NCBI GenBank assembly: GCA_910575075.1
Contig: CAJTCY010000015.1
Location: 1-64,000, forward strand
DNA from: Lachnospiraceae bacterium
GTDB taxonomy: Bacteria; Bacillota; Clostridia; Lachnospirales; Lachnospiraceae
Direction: 5' to 3'
DNA: 64,000 bases
A model generated the notes under the pieces. That model was given only the letters and a program-made list of their open reading frames with translations, searched no databases and was not told the DNA's origin. This document shows, one piece after another, positions 1 to 8,941 of this stretch; positions within the stretch are counted from its first letter, which is position 1, and every line of letters begins with the position of its first letter. The position numbers were made by a program, and so were the translations under genes.

Positions 1-1250
1 GCATCTACAATAATCCTCATGGACTGGCTGAATGTGATATCATCCAGTTCGTCTAACAGGCAGAAACATAATTCACAGATGGTTTTATCATCTGTATTGC
101 GTCTTTGCTCTACTGAAAGCATCATGTATCTTGTGAAAACGATGGCAACATGTGCATTTAAGGCATCATAAGATGTGCTTCTGCATTCTTTTACCAAATG
201 AAGATACGATTTGCAGGATTTGAAGAAAACTTCTATATCCCACCGTTTTCCATAAACACGGATGATTTCTTCTTCTGACAGACTTGTGTCCGTTGAAATT
301 AGTGCAAGCCAGTCTTTCCGCTTGCTTTTGTTACGGACACATACGATTTTTGCAGGAATCTGTGCTTCGCCTACTGTGACATTTACGGAAAGCAGATACC
401 TGGAACGTCCGCGTTTCTTTTTATTGCGACTGTAGATTTCCTTGATATTCAGATTTTTATCCTGATATCCGTATTTTATCTTGCTGCTTTTCTTAACCAT
501 GGCAATTACATCTAAATGTTCTTCATTTTTTAAAGCACAGATTGTCTTTGGCGAAGAAAACCAACTATCAAAAACAATGTATTTTGCAGTAATCCCTGCT
601 TTTTGGGCAGAATGTATCAATTCGGCCATGACTTCGGTAGCTTTGCGTCGCGACTGGCTTCTTCGTTTCCCAGCAAGGGAGCGTCCGTCATAACCGTCCG
701 CTTCGCACAAAAGATTTTTATCTTCTGCAGCTGAAAGGAGACAATGATTGATCGGGACAAAGGAATTCCCATCAGACCAGCCAAGTGTTAGCATACGGTA
801 CCCACGTTTATATTTCATCGAGCAGTGATCAAAGACTTTTGCAAGTAGTTCTGTTTTCTTAGAACGTGACCGGTCAAACAGACTGTCATCTATAATGAAG
901 ACGTCTTTGCGTTCATCAGAAGTCAGTGGTTTCATAAAATCATTGATGATATTTGCAGAAAGCAGTGTTGTAAACCTTTGCCAGTTCGTCCTCGTGCTGT
1001 TTAGGAAACGATATACAGTATTTTTAGAAAAGGCTTCCTTAAATACTCTTGTCTTTTGCTGCATATACATGCTCCTGTCAGAAAACAGGAGATTAAAGAG
1101 ATAGCGGAAGATATCCATTACTGGAATCCCCTTTTCTTTTCCGGCATTGCACTTAAACAAAAGCTTGCTGATATGAAATTCCGTGATAAAATTTGTGACA
1201 AAATCTAAAATATGGTTTTCGTTTTTAGAATTACGTGGTATACTTGACAT
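1..1250 (-). CDS. IS4-type transposase (C-terminus cut by window edge)
   Basis: An open frame of 416 codons runs from ATG at 1250 off the left edge without a stop. Upstream of the start is AAGGAG, 9 nt away. The product is a DDE transposase: a first catalytic Asp in FIIDDSLFDRSRS (near residue 121), a second Asp in YIVFDSWFSS, and the C-terminal YGKRWDIEVFFKSCKSYL segment, which matches the Y-x2-R/K-W-x-I-E-x2-F pattern of the IS4/IS5 superfamily. It catalyses cut-and-paste movement of its own element. The frame is intact as far as it can be seen, so the element may be active. Family placement beyond IS4-like is not certain, and neither terminal repeat can be confirmed because the left end is missing. 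Confidence 0.85.
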   Translation of the reverse strand, partial: MSSIPRNSKNENHILDFVTNFITEFHISKLLFKCNAGKEKGIPVMDIFRYLFNLLFSDRSMYMQQKTRVFKEAFSKNTVYRFLNSTRTNWQRFTTLLSANIINDFMKPLTSDERKDVFIIDDSLFDRSRSKKTELLAKVFDHCSMKYKRGYRMLTLGWSDGNSFVPINHCLLSAAEDKNLLCEADGYDGRSLAGKRRSQSRRKATEVMAELIHSAQKAGITAKYIVFDSWFSSPKTICALKNEEHLDVIAMVKKSSKIKYGYQDKNLNIKEIYSRNKKKRGRSRYLLSVNVTVGEAQIPAKIVCVRNKSKRKDWLALISTDTSLSEEEIIRVYGKRWDIEVFFKSCKSYLHLVKECRSTSYDALNAHVAIVFTRYMMLSVEQRRNTDDKTICELCFCLLDELDDITFSQSMRIIVD

Positions 1251-1898
1251 GGCATAAATCTCCTTGCTGTGGAATTGTTTTTGACAACCCAATTATACCA
1301 CTAGCAAGCGGTTTATGCTTTTTTTATGGGTTAAAGTATTGATTTTTCAAGGTTCAACACACCAAGTGGTGTGGGAAGTTTGAGTTATAACTTAAAAATT
1401 CCTATTTTCAACAATTTTCTGCATCATCCCAAAAAATCTAACATACACATTAGATTTGCAGCCATAGTCTGATTATTCTACTATCTTATCACCTAAACCG
1501 ATTCCGTCTAAAGTTCAAAGATACACATTTGATTACAAAGCAAAAATAATGTATTGGGATTACCAGTCATATATGGGGCTATGTTTAAATCTTCCAGATA
1601 TTTACCACCCTATATCAACCATATCTCCCTATACAAAAACGCCCATTTTATTGAACATCATCACCCTATTTAATAACTGCATAAAAACTTACAACAAATA
1701 GGATTATGTTATTACAGAAATTCTTCTTACTAAAAATATTCTTTCTTACCTCATTCCTGTACTATGGGCTACATGGTATATTATACTAAATGCCATAAGC
1801 AATGATTTTTCGGCGCTATATTTCCGATTGCAAATAACAAAACGGTAAAAAATGGCTATATCAGATAAATATATACTGCTTCTGATATAGCCATCGCG
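1251..1898. other. AT-rich non-coding gap beside the insertion element
   Basis: No convincing gene is seen. The first ~130 bases are the upstream flank of the transposase and probably include the IS end. A short perfect inverted repeat, CACACCA-AG-TGGTGTG, lies at 1358-1373 but has no T-tract. The rest is AT-rich with stops in all frames and resembles degraded sequence. Confidence 0.5.
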
Positions 1899-2199
1899 TT
1901 ACTTATCACGCCTTAAATCAATTACTCCTAACCCTGAAATATCATCTATTCTCATTTCACTTTGAAACCAATTCAAATTCTCATTCTTATTCTGCATAAA
2001 AACTTTCAAGTATTGTGGTATTGATTTTTCATTATGCTGTATACCATTTATATGCAAATCATTGTATTTTCTACCACTTACCACGTTATCTATTAGTAAT
2101 CTACTATTAAAAAGATTCATTATATAGTCAATTTCTTTATGGTTTTTCTCAAATACCAGATCTAATATTTTTTATTTGTTCTGATACATTTTTTTCCAT
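1899..2199 (-). pseudogene. Small hypothetical protein, frameshifted at an A6 run
   Basis: A continuous frame of 73 codons (ATG at 2120) can be extended upstream (KILDLVFEKNHKEIDYI) to a stop. Just beyond it a second ATG at 2199 opens MEKNVSEQIKN in another frame. The two frames meet in a run of six A on the minus strand (2168-2173); removing one A would give a single protein of about 98 residues ending DISGLGVIDLRRDK. No clear ribosome site precedes 2199. The protein is not recognised and has no obvious membrane segment. It may be a degraded gene left by the neighbouring insertion, or two unrelated frames. Confidence 0.3.
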
Positions 2200-2297
2200 C
2201 TTAAAAATTAATATCTACAAAATTTTACAAAAAGTGTCATAATCCGACCCGCTCGATTGTTACTATATCGGAGTATAATTCATATATATTTTTTTAC

Positions 2298-2343
2298 GGG
2301 ACTGCTGTAAAACAGATCAATCATCTATCAAAGCAGCAGTCCC
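2298..2343 (+). terminator. Hairpin with T-tail, plus orientation
   Basis: GGGACTGCTG at 2298-2307 pairs perfectly with CAGCAGTCCC at 2334-2343 and is followed on the plus strand by ATTTTT. On the minus strand it lies 46 nt after the stop of the last gene of cluster A but is followed by A residues there, so it looks like a plus-strand terminator or an mRNA 3'-end stabilising hairpin for the minus-strand operon. Confidence 0.45.
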
Positions 2344-2388
2344 ATTTTTAAGCTCAAGAGATGTAAAACCTTAAATCTGTCAAATTTA

Positions 2389-3222
2389 CTATTTCAGTGA
2401 CATGCCAGAATCAACCCATTCCATATATCCAATATCTTCCCATGGCATCTTTCGAGAAAAATGATATCTCCACGGATATGCGTTCTCTCCTGTAATTTTA
2501 TTTTTTATTGTTCGTATATCAGAAATTTTCTTCGCCGGATTTCCGCCCACAACCTCAAATTTTTTAACATCCTTTGTCACTACAGCGCCTGCCGCAACCA
2601 TACTGTCTTCCTCCACTTGTATTCCAGGTAAAATGACAGAGCTGGTAGCAATCACCGCAAAAGAACATATATGCACGCCCTGCAGGTATTCCGACGGCGG
2701 CGTAGGATCATTCGTCAAAACAACATAGGGAAAAATCCATACATAGTCGTCTATTTGTGATTTCTGGCCGATATGGACATTGCTGTGCAGATTCACATAA
2801 TTTCCTATCATACAATGTCCTTGAATATCTGACAGCGTGCCTATGCTTACATGATTACCAATCTGCGTTTCCTCTCGAATGGTTACCTGATGCCCTGTCT
2901 GGAAATTATCACCGATCTTAGAACTTTCATATACAATAGAACCGCTTCTGATCAATGCATTTTCCCCAATTGTAAGCTTCGGTGATTCTTTCCTTTTTCC
3001 ATCAAACGCAGTAATCTGTTTCTCCCCAATAATACTATTCGCACCGATAAAACTGTTTTTTCCTATCATTGTGCCTTTTCGGATAATCACATTATGGTCA
3101 ATAACAACATTATCTGCTAAAGCAACCTCGTCTTCTATGATGCAATTATGCCCTAACGTAACATTTTCCCCTATCTCGACATGATTTCCCATGATACAAT
3201 TTCTTCCAGTTCTTTCTGTCAT
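2389..3222 (-). CDS. Left-handed beta-helix (hexapeptide) acyltransferase
   Basis: About 277 residues made largely of hexapeptide repeats of the I-G-x4 type (MGNHVEIGENVTLGHNCI, IGKNSFIGANSIIGEK, IGNYVNLHSNVHIGQ), closing with VAAGAVVTKDVKKFEVVGGNPAKK, the usual end of the LbH coil in WbbJ/WlbB-type sugar O- or N-acetyltransferases. It would transfer an acetyl or other acyl group from acyl-CoA to a sugar or sugar nucleotide in the cytoplasm. The start at 3222 is preferred over the ATG at 3240 because GAAGGTG lies just upstream of it. Last gene of the minus-strand cluster A, downstream of the GtrB-like gene, so it may modify the same side-chain sugar. The acceptor is not predictable from sequence. 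Confidence 0.8.
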   Translation of the reverse strand: MTERTGRNCIMGNHVEIGENVTLGHNCIIEDEVALADNVVIDHNVIIRKGTMIGKNSFIGANSIIGEKQITAFDGKRKESPKLTIGENALIRSGSIVYESSKIGDNFQTGHQVTIREETQIGNHVSIGTLSDIQGHCMIGNYVNLHSNVHIGQKSQIDDYVWIFPYVVLTNDPTPPSEYLQGVHICSFAVIATSSVILPGIQVEEDSMVAAGAVVTKDVKKFEVVGGNPAKKISDIRTIKNKITGENAYPWRYHFSRKMPWEDIGYMEWVDSGMSLK

Positions 3223-3307
3223 TTTATTTTCACCTTCCATTTCATCTAGTTATATATTTCTCACACATATAGAATAAGAAACGTTGATATACTTTATTCT
3301 TTATTAA

Positions 3308-4269
3308 TTATTTTACTTTTTGTGCTCCTGCTTTATTGGATTTTGCAATAATATAATGCGGCCGCTGTTTGCTTTCTGTATAAGTTTTCGCAATGTACTG
3401 ACCCATAATTCCCATACAAAATAATTGTATTCCGCCAATAAACACAATCACGCATATCGTTGACGCCCATCCTGCCACAGGATCGCCGAAACAGATTTTT
3501 CGGAATACTACAAAGAGCAGAAACAAGAACGAAAATATCGTCATAACCACACCAAACCATGATGAAATATTTAACGGAACTTCAGAAAAATTAATAATCC
3601 CATCAATTGCATACCGAAATAATTTCCAAAAATTCCATTTTGTTTCGCCAGCAGCCCTCTCCACATTTTCATACGCCAGCCAATAGGTCTTAAATCCAAT
3701 CCAGCCAAAAATACCTTTTGAAAACCGATTGTATTCCCGCATCTTTACAATAGCGTCCACCATATCTCTTTTCATCATTCTGAAATCTCTTGCCCCGTCC
3801 ACAATATCTGCATCAGAGACTTTATTAATGCATTTATAAAATTTACGTGCAAACCAGGAACGTATCGGAGGCTCCCCTTTTCTGTTCATACGCCTGGTAG
3901 CGACACTGTCGTATTCATCATTCTGTAATATTTCCATCATCTGCGGCAGCATTGCCGGCGGGTCCTGCATATCTGCATCCATAACCGCCACATACTCCCC
4001 CTCAGCATTGCACAGACCGGCATATATCGCTGCTTCTTTGCCAAAATTCCTGGAAAAAGACAGATAATATACCTTGTCATCCTTTTTTGCCAAATTGATA
4101 ATGATATCCAATGTATCATCTTGGGAGCCATCGTCCACAAACAGCAATTCATACCCCCCCCGGTAGCCAAAAGTACCTTTGTCACCTCTTCATAAAAGAT
4201 CGGCAAAACCTGTGATTCGTTAAAACATGGTATCACCAGTGAAAGTTTTTTCCTATTTTCATTATTCAT
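3308..4269 (-). pseudogene. GtrB/DPM1-like polyprenyl-phosphate glycosyltransferase, out of frame at a poly-G tract (probably phase-variable)
   Basis: The gene starts at ATG 4269 (GGAGG 6 nt upstream) with LSLVIPCFNESQVLPIFYEE, a GT2 N-terminus. The frame is lost at a run of eight G (4154-4161), after LLATGG. The remainder continues in the next frame: LLFVDDGSQDDT, SFSRNFGKEAAIYAG, AVMDADMQDPP (the DxD site), RDFRMMKRDMVDA, then two C-terminal membrane segments. Nine (or six) G would restore one protein of about 320 residues. As read, translation ends after about 110 residues at 3937. The intact enzyme would move a hexose from UDP-sugar to undecaprenyl phosphate for outside side-chain addition. 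It sits 20 nt after the DUF6056-like gene, its likely partner. A sequencing error in the homopolymer is the alternative. Confidence 0.8.
4154..4161 (-). repeat. Poly-G tract (8 G on coding strand) in the GtrB-like gene
   Basis: Eight consecutive C on the plus strand, read as G8 by the minus-strand gene, placed about 36 codons after the start and exactly where the GT2 reading frame breaks. Runs of G this long are rare in an AT-rich genome and are the classic substrate for slipped-strand length change. Confidence 0.85.
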
Positions 4270-4289
4270 TGCTGTTCCTCCCAAAGTAT

Positions 4290-5633
4290 CTAATATGTTG
4301 CGCATATACGTGTCACCATTTCCAGCACAAATACGCAGCTAATCCCAAAGATCAGAAATTCAAAACGTTTTCTGTCCCTGTCAGAAAACAGCTGTTTTGT
4401 CTCTGTGAGGACGGCAATCAAAATATACAAAATAACCCCGTAACTGAAACAAAAAGTCCTTTGACTTGAAAAATACAGCGTTGGAGAAAAGCCCATTACC
4501 ATACGGACCAATACAGCGCCTGCAAATAAAATTCCATGAATGCTTCCCTTCACAACATCATCAAAAATGTAAATAATAGAAAAGATCATACTGATTGTAA
4601 AAAATGCATACAAGGCAAAAACAATATAATTAATTGGTTTATTCCAGTTAGCAGAGTTAATCACTTCACCCTGGCTCAGAGCATTAGAAATCTCCGTAAA
4701 ATATGCATTTCGGAACAGGCTGCCTAACGACACTGTAATTGTCATTACGGCCGGAACAGCCGATATTGAAATGATATAAGTTCTATTTGAGGTACCGTGT
4801 GATTTCTTTACCGCACAAATAAAAATAATGATCACAAGCAGCAGAACCAGTAAACACATCTGATTTAAAAAGCCGCTAATGGTTGTGTTAAAACCATAGA
4901 TCAATTTATCAAATAAGGATAAATTGCCAAAGTCCTGCATTCTCGCATGTGTCTCTGCAATCCTTCTTACTTCGTTCCCTGGACAAGTTATTATAAAAGC
5001 AAAACCTATCAGGGCAATCACAAAATGAACACCAACTATGACGTATTTATTTTTTACACTTTCTCGCTTTGCCAGCAGGTAGAGCAAAATTGTTCCCAGG
5101 CACAGCATGTGAAGCACAACATACTGTTCTGCATTAACGGCCACCAGTTCCGCCGTAAGACTTAACACCAGTTCATAGAATCTTACTTTTTTCCCGCAGA
5201 CAGCCTTATCAACAGCGACAAGAGAATATGTTCCCAAAACCAGCGGCCAAAAATAATTCAGCGAGGTTGCGATCCAGCCTGCCGACAGCATGTCCACAAC
5301 CGGGTACAGCATTGCCAGTCCCATGATCATTCCTGTATCATGTTTTGTGATTTTGCACAAAGAGTATACCCAGAGCACGTACAGCAAAACATTGCCTGCT
5401 TTCCACAGCAAATAATGATTGGCCATAAACACTAATATTGTTTCTATGATGATCCGGGAAGTCCATTGAGAATATCGTTCCCTGGCAAAAGTCCAAAACG
5501 ACTTATCATCCATCATACTTGAAAAGTAGACAATCTCATCTCCAGAGTATATTCGGATAGATATATGTATGAGAAATAATGAGACAGCAAAGAAAATGCC
5601 CCATATCCATATGTTTTTACTTTTTTGCCTCAT
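4290..5633 (-). CDS. Polytopic membrane protein, DUF6056/GtrC-like (putative GT-C transferase)
   Basis: 447 residues with many hydrophobic segments throughout. After the first membrane helix comes YSGDEIVYFSSMMDD, an acidic motif in the first outside loop as in GT-C enzymes and in the DUF6056 protein at 56965-58425, to which this gene looks distantly related (GD then W-x-S-R-I/NGRYFGN, similar length). The expected role is transfer of a polyprenyl-phosphate-linked sugar onto the glycan on the outer membrane face, as GtrC does. Its ATG overlaps the stop of the upstream small gene (ATGA), and the GtrB-like gene follows after 20 nt, giving a donor-maker plus transferase pair. The function is inferred from topology and neighbours only. 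Confidence 0.6.
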   Translation of the reverse strand: MRQKSKNIWIWGIFFAVSLFLIHISIRIYSGDEIVYFSSMMDDKSFWTFARERYSQWTSRIIIETILVFMANHYLLWKAGNVLLYVLWVYSLCKITKHDTGMIMGLAMLYPVVDMLSAGWIATSLNYFWPLVLGTYSLVAVDKAVCGKKVRFYELVLSLTAELVAVNAEQYVVLHMLCLGTILLYLLAKRESVKNKYVIVGVHFVIALIGFAFIITCPGNEVRRIAETHARMQDFGNLSLFDKLIYGFNTTISGFLNQMCLLVLLLVIIIFICAVKKSHGTSNRTYIISISAVPAVMTITVSLGSLFRNAYFTEISNALSQGEVINSANWNKPINYIVFALYAFFTISMIFSIIYIFDDVVKGSIHGILFAGAVLVRMVMGFSPTLYFSSQRTFCFSYGVILYILIAVLTETKQLFSDRDRKRFEFLIFGISCVFVLEMVTRICATY

Positions 5634-6136
5634 TGTGCCTCCTCTCTGATGGCCTCATCAAGATCTACGATCATATCCCTGTCATTATTTTCATACAAAA
5701 TATAATAATGTGCACGATCAGATTTGATATAGTTTTTGTTGACGGTAACAGAAAATCCAGAATTATTATAATTAAATCCGTCATTCATGGCTTCCGTTAC
5801 GTCTTTTCTCTCTTGTACAGCCATAGGCACAACATAGCAGCTGCCATCATCATTTTGTATCAGAAGGGAAAGCTTCCATGTCAAAATACTTTCTCCCCGG
5901 TAGGCGATCCATCCATGAATCTTTACCACATCATACCTTTCTTCCATAGATTCAACATCAAGCGCAAAAAATGAATTATCTGTAATTTTCTGTTCCTCTA
6001 GCTGGTACGTGCTATATTGTGAATATTTTAAATACTGATATAAGGTAAATACGGCAGTGAGAACTGTTCCCAAAATTAATACAGCATTTAAAATCTTCCA
6101 TTTCCCCTCCGTACCAAGAGCTTTTTCACAAATCAT
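5630..6136 (-). CDS. Small single-pass membrane protein, function unknown
   Basis: 168 residues: a short cytoplasmic start, one transmembrane helix at about residues 15-37 (ILNAVLILGTVLTAVFTLYQYL), then a soluble outside domain containing IHGWIAYRGESILTWKLSLLI and a C-terminal acidic tail. No family is recognised. The W-x-A-Y-R-G and following strands suggest a small beta domain, like the outside domains of some GT-C-linked accessory proteins. It is placed between the GT-C-like gene at 6141 (5 nt gap, ribosome site AAGGAAG inside that gene's end) and the DUF6056-like gene (4-nt overlap), so it is co-translated and probably an accessory of the same side-chain module. Confidence 0.6.
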   Translation of the reverse strand: MICEKALGTEGKWKILNAVLILGTVLTAVFTLYQYLKYSQYSTYQLEEQKITDNSFFALDVESMEERYDVVKIHGWIAYRGESILTWKLSLLIQNDDGSCYVVPMAVQERKDVTEAMNDGFNYNNSGFSVTVNKNYIKSDRAHYYILYENNDRDMIVDLDEAIREEAQ

Positions 6137-6140
6137 CCGT

Positions 6141-8453
6141 TTATTTTACTTCCTTCCTTTTTAATTCTTTGACTATTATGGCTATTATAAATACTGTCAC
6201 AGTCAATGACACTATTTCAGCAATTCTCCATGTGACTGGCGGTACATAAGATAATTCCAATGCTCCCTCATACCCGGCTGCAACCGATATTTGTATTCGG
6301 TTGTTGTCCCCTGTTTTTACGGGATATTCTGTTCCTGTTTTGATGTCATGTACACGATAATGATCATAAGCAAGCACTGGCAGAAGTACCTCTGCCTCCT
6401 CATTCCCTTCATTTTTCAAGGTTATACTTACTTTTCCTCGTATCTTCTCGTAACTGCTTATGGTCGCGTTCCCCTTGACAACCTTACAATCTGTCACATA
6501 CAGTTGTTCCCTTTCTGTACCTTTTAACAAATATTCCCCCATTCCAATGTCCATCGTCTGCACGTGATTATCTCTTGACGCAAGAGCGTCTTCACTTGCT
6601 TTTTGCGTATACTGCCAATAAAAAACACTTGTAAACAGCAGCTCCCCGCAGATCAATGCCCAAACTGCTATTTTATAAGTCCCAGACTTAAAATCTTTTA
6701 GTATTGCCAATGCCATAACCACTGTTACCGAAAGCAAAACAGTAGCAATAGCCAGGTATCTCCAGCTAAACTGAACTACTCCTATCATCCTGGCTGCCGC
6801 CGTGCCCAATACATTTTCCAGATGGTCATATGGAAAACATTCCAATGTCAAAACTAATGCTGCCGCCCCAAAGACAAAACTCATCCTCATCCATTGATAT
6901 TGGGGATTTTCTTCCAGATTCCATTGGCGCCTCTGCAGGCATACATACAAGGAAAACACAATTCCAAACACCAAAACCAGACCGATAGACAGCGGCATTT
7001 CATCCTTCATGCCTCCATCAACATTGGCGCCGTTTCCATGAATAAAAAAGTTGAACAGCTGAATCAGAAATAATCCAGAGGATTGTATTCTATTTGCTTC
7101 TCCGCTCACAAGAACAGGAAGACAAAACATAGACTCTAAAAATGGATATACAAACCAGGCACTTATCCCCGCTGTCGTAAGCGCTGCTTTTATCAATGCG
7201 GACAATCTCTGCGGCATCAAGGTTTTCTTTACATTGACCAGTACAAATACAAGCATGAACAGCATCACCATCTCAACCGTTAAAATGTGGCATTGGATAA
7301 TGGAAGACATTGCAATTGACAGTGGAAGCCATTCTTTCCATGCAGGACTTTCCTTCTCATAGATTCGCCATAGACCATATACTGCCAGCGGAAGGAAACA
7401 CATTGCGGTATACTCCCCAACTGCCGCCCTGATGTGAACATTGATCAGCCTGTAGGAAGAAAACAGATATACCGTTGTGCCAATCAGGCCTATTGACCTG
7501 CTTCGTGCCATTCTGGAAAAAGCAAAATAGCCGATGAAGCATGTGAACATATTGACCAGAAATAAATAAACCTGATAGCATGTCCTTAACGGCAGCATAA
7601 AATGATACAAAACAGCAGGCAAATACAGGAATATATCGCAATAAAACAGAGAATTTGCATATCCATAATCGTTCAGCATATTTGTCATCATCCGGACCGG
7701 AAACTGATGATTTTCCAATTCTTCTGCAACGGAAACAATTCTTTGCATATGAAAGTACAGATCATGACCGACAAAAATAAAATCTGCGTATAGTGGAAGA
7801 CCAGCAATAACTGATATTACTAACAAGCATAACACGGTCTTCTTCCTGTCTTTCAGGCCAGGCAGATTTATTCCCTTTGCCCAAAATACAATATAAATAA
7901 GATTTAACAGAGTCATTCCCAAAAGAAATGCGGCCACCCTGATATATCGGTAGCTTACCTGTTCCTCCAGCACAATGCTTTGAACCTGTAATTCACCCTC
8001 TCCATAATAATTCAGTGCCATCTTTAAATCCTTTAGCTGTGAAAATGACTTAATCCATAACCTACCTTGCGCACTTGTATGTCCGTCATCCAGTACGATA
8101 TTGTCCATTATCACAGCAGATGGATTGCTTTCCGATCCGAAACGAAAGTCAGCAACCGTATCCTTTAAACTGTGGGAAGGATTATTTATAGATTTTTGAG
8201 AAGCGTATTTGACAAACACCTTATAAGCTCCAGGCTGAATATTATACTCGCCTGACACATTCGTGCCAGCCGCTGCCCCTTCATAATACCCCCCCCCAGT
8301 ACTTTTCGCAGGAATCTCCAAGCTATTTTTTGCTGATACTAATCCAAATAAAAAATACAGCAATATGATCATTTGCAGGCATACAAAGAGAAAAAAAACT
8401 TTATTTTGATAGAAAAACGACTTTATATTTCTCAATTTCATCATCAGCTCCAT
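6141..8453 (-). CDS. Large YfhO-like GT-C membrane protein with in-frame poly-G tract
   Basis: 770 residues. A membrane helix at about 18-40 is followed by an outside domain of ~130 residues, then roughly a dozen helices and a C-terminal soluble part with a last helix. FVGHDLYFHMQRIVSVAEEL in the first large loop, with FPVRMMTNMLNDYGYANSLF after it, is typical of the YfhO/6-pyruvoyl-tetrahydropterin-synthase-related GT-C group, thought to add sugars from lipid carriers outside the cell. Codons 53-55 (Gly-Gly-Gly) are a run of nine G (8289-8297); gain or loss of one G would stop translation soon after residue 55. GGAG in the early codons also allows a start at ATG 8441. The gene heads the side-chain module 8.5-2.4 kb. 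Substrate unknown. Confidence 0.7.
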   Translation of the reverse strand: MELMMKLRNIKSFFYQNKVFFLFVCLQMIILLYFLFGLVSAKNSLEIPAKSTGGGYYEGAAAGTNVSGEYNIQPGAYKVFVKYASQKSINNPSHSLKDTVADFRFGSESNPSAVIMDNIVLDDGHTSAQGRLWIKSFSQLKDLKMALNYYGEGELQVQSIVLEEQVSYRYIRVAAFLLGMTLLNLIYIVFWAKGINLPGLKDRKKTVLCLLVISVIAGLPLYADFIFVGHDLYFHMQRIVSVAEELENHQFPVRMMTNMLNDYGYANSLFYCDIFLYLPAVLYHFMLPLRTCYQVYLFLVNMFTCFIGYFAFSRMARSRSIGLIGTTVYLFSSYRLINVHIRAAVGEYTAMCFLPLAVYGLWRIYEKESPAWKEWLPLSIAMSSIIQCHILTVEMVMLFMLVFVLVNVKKTLMPQRLSALIKAALTTAGISAWFVYPFLESMFCLPVLVSGEANRIQSSGLFLIQLFNFFIHGNGANVDGGMKDEMPLSIGLVLVFGIVFSLYVCLQRRQWNLEENPQYQWMRMSFVFGAAALVLTLECFPYDHLENVLGTAAARMIGVVQFSWRYLAIATVLLSVTVVMALAILKDFKSGTYKIAVWALICGELLFTSVFYWQYTQKASEDALASRDNHVQTMDIGMGEYLLKGTEREQLYVTDCKVVKGNATISSYEKIRGKVSITLKNEGNEEAEVLLPVLAYDHYRVHDIKTGTEYPVKTGDNNRIQISVAAGYEGALELSYVPPVTWRIAEIVSLTVTVFIIAIIVKELKRKEVK
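8289..8297 (-). repeat. Poly-G tract (9 G on coding strand) in the YfhO-like gene
   Basis: Nine C on the plus strand, coding for Gly53-Gly55 of the minus-strand gene. With nine G the frame is open. It is the longest G/C run I found in the window, and the only other long one is the G8 run 4.1 kb downstream in the same transcription unit. Confidence 0.85.
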
Positions 8454-8485
8454 AAAGACATAAACAATCTTTCCTATGTACCATA

Positions 8486-8887
8486 CTATTTTCCTGCTAC
8501 AAGACTTATAAATTCATCATAATTTCTTATATAATCTGATTCATCATAAAGTTCTGAAGCCAAAACCATTAAAACCGCATCCGCAGAAAAATCAAACATT
8601 TCCCTCCACATGTTATTTGCCACATATAAACCTTCATATGGCTTTTCCAGTGGGATTACTTTCTTTTCTTTTCCGTTATCCAGCCGGACTTTGCAGCTTC
8701 CATGTATACAAACCAATATTTGTTCCAGTGACTTATGGGCATGATGTCCACGCGTCACTCCCTTGGCAGTGTCATACATATAATAGACACGCTTAATTTC
8801 AAACGGTATGTCTTTAAACTCTTCCAAAGCAATCAACTGTCCTCTTTCATCGCCATGTGGCTGAAAAACATATTTTATAACCTGCAT
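8486..8887 (-). CDS. dTDP-4-keto-6-deoxyglucose 3,4-ketoisomerase (FdtA/QdtA type)
   Basis: 133 residues, the usual length of the small cupin ketoisomerases. The N-terminus DERGQLIALEEFKDIPFEIK and the active-site GHHAHK (His48, His49, His51) are the hallmarks of FdtA/QdtA/TylM3-type enzymes, which move the keto group of dTDP-4-keto-6-deoxyglucose from C4 to C3 before transamination. It stands 54 nt downstream of the matching aminotransferase gene, so the pair should make dTDP-3-amino-3,6-dideoxyhexose (Fuc3N or Qui3N). FdtA gives the galacto and QdtA the gluco product; I cannot tell which from sequence. The upstream enzymes RmlA and RmlB are not in this window and must be encoded elsewhere. 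Confidence 0.88.
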   Translation of the reverse strand: MQVIKYVFQPHGDERGQLIALEEFKDIPFEIKRVYYMYDTAKGVTRGHHAHKSLEQILVCIHGSCKVRLDNGKEKKVIPLEKPYEGLYVANNMWREMFDFSADAVLMVLASELYDESDYIRNYDEFISLVAGK

Positions 8888-8941
8888 CCTTCCTACGCCT
8901 CCTTCACAGCACGCTGCGCAAAATCACTTTCAGCAGAATAT

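Noticed and set aside
2298-2343. Terminator for the minus-strand cluster A operon
   Set aside because: In the minus direction the stem is followed by A residues and not T, so it was recorded only as a plus-oriented hairpin.
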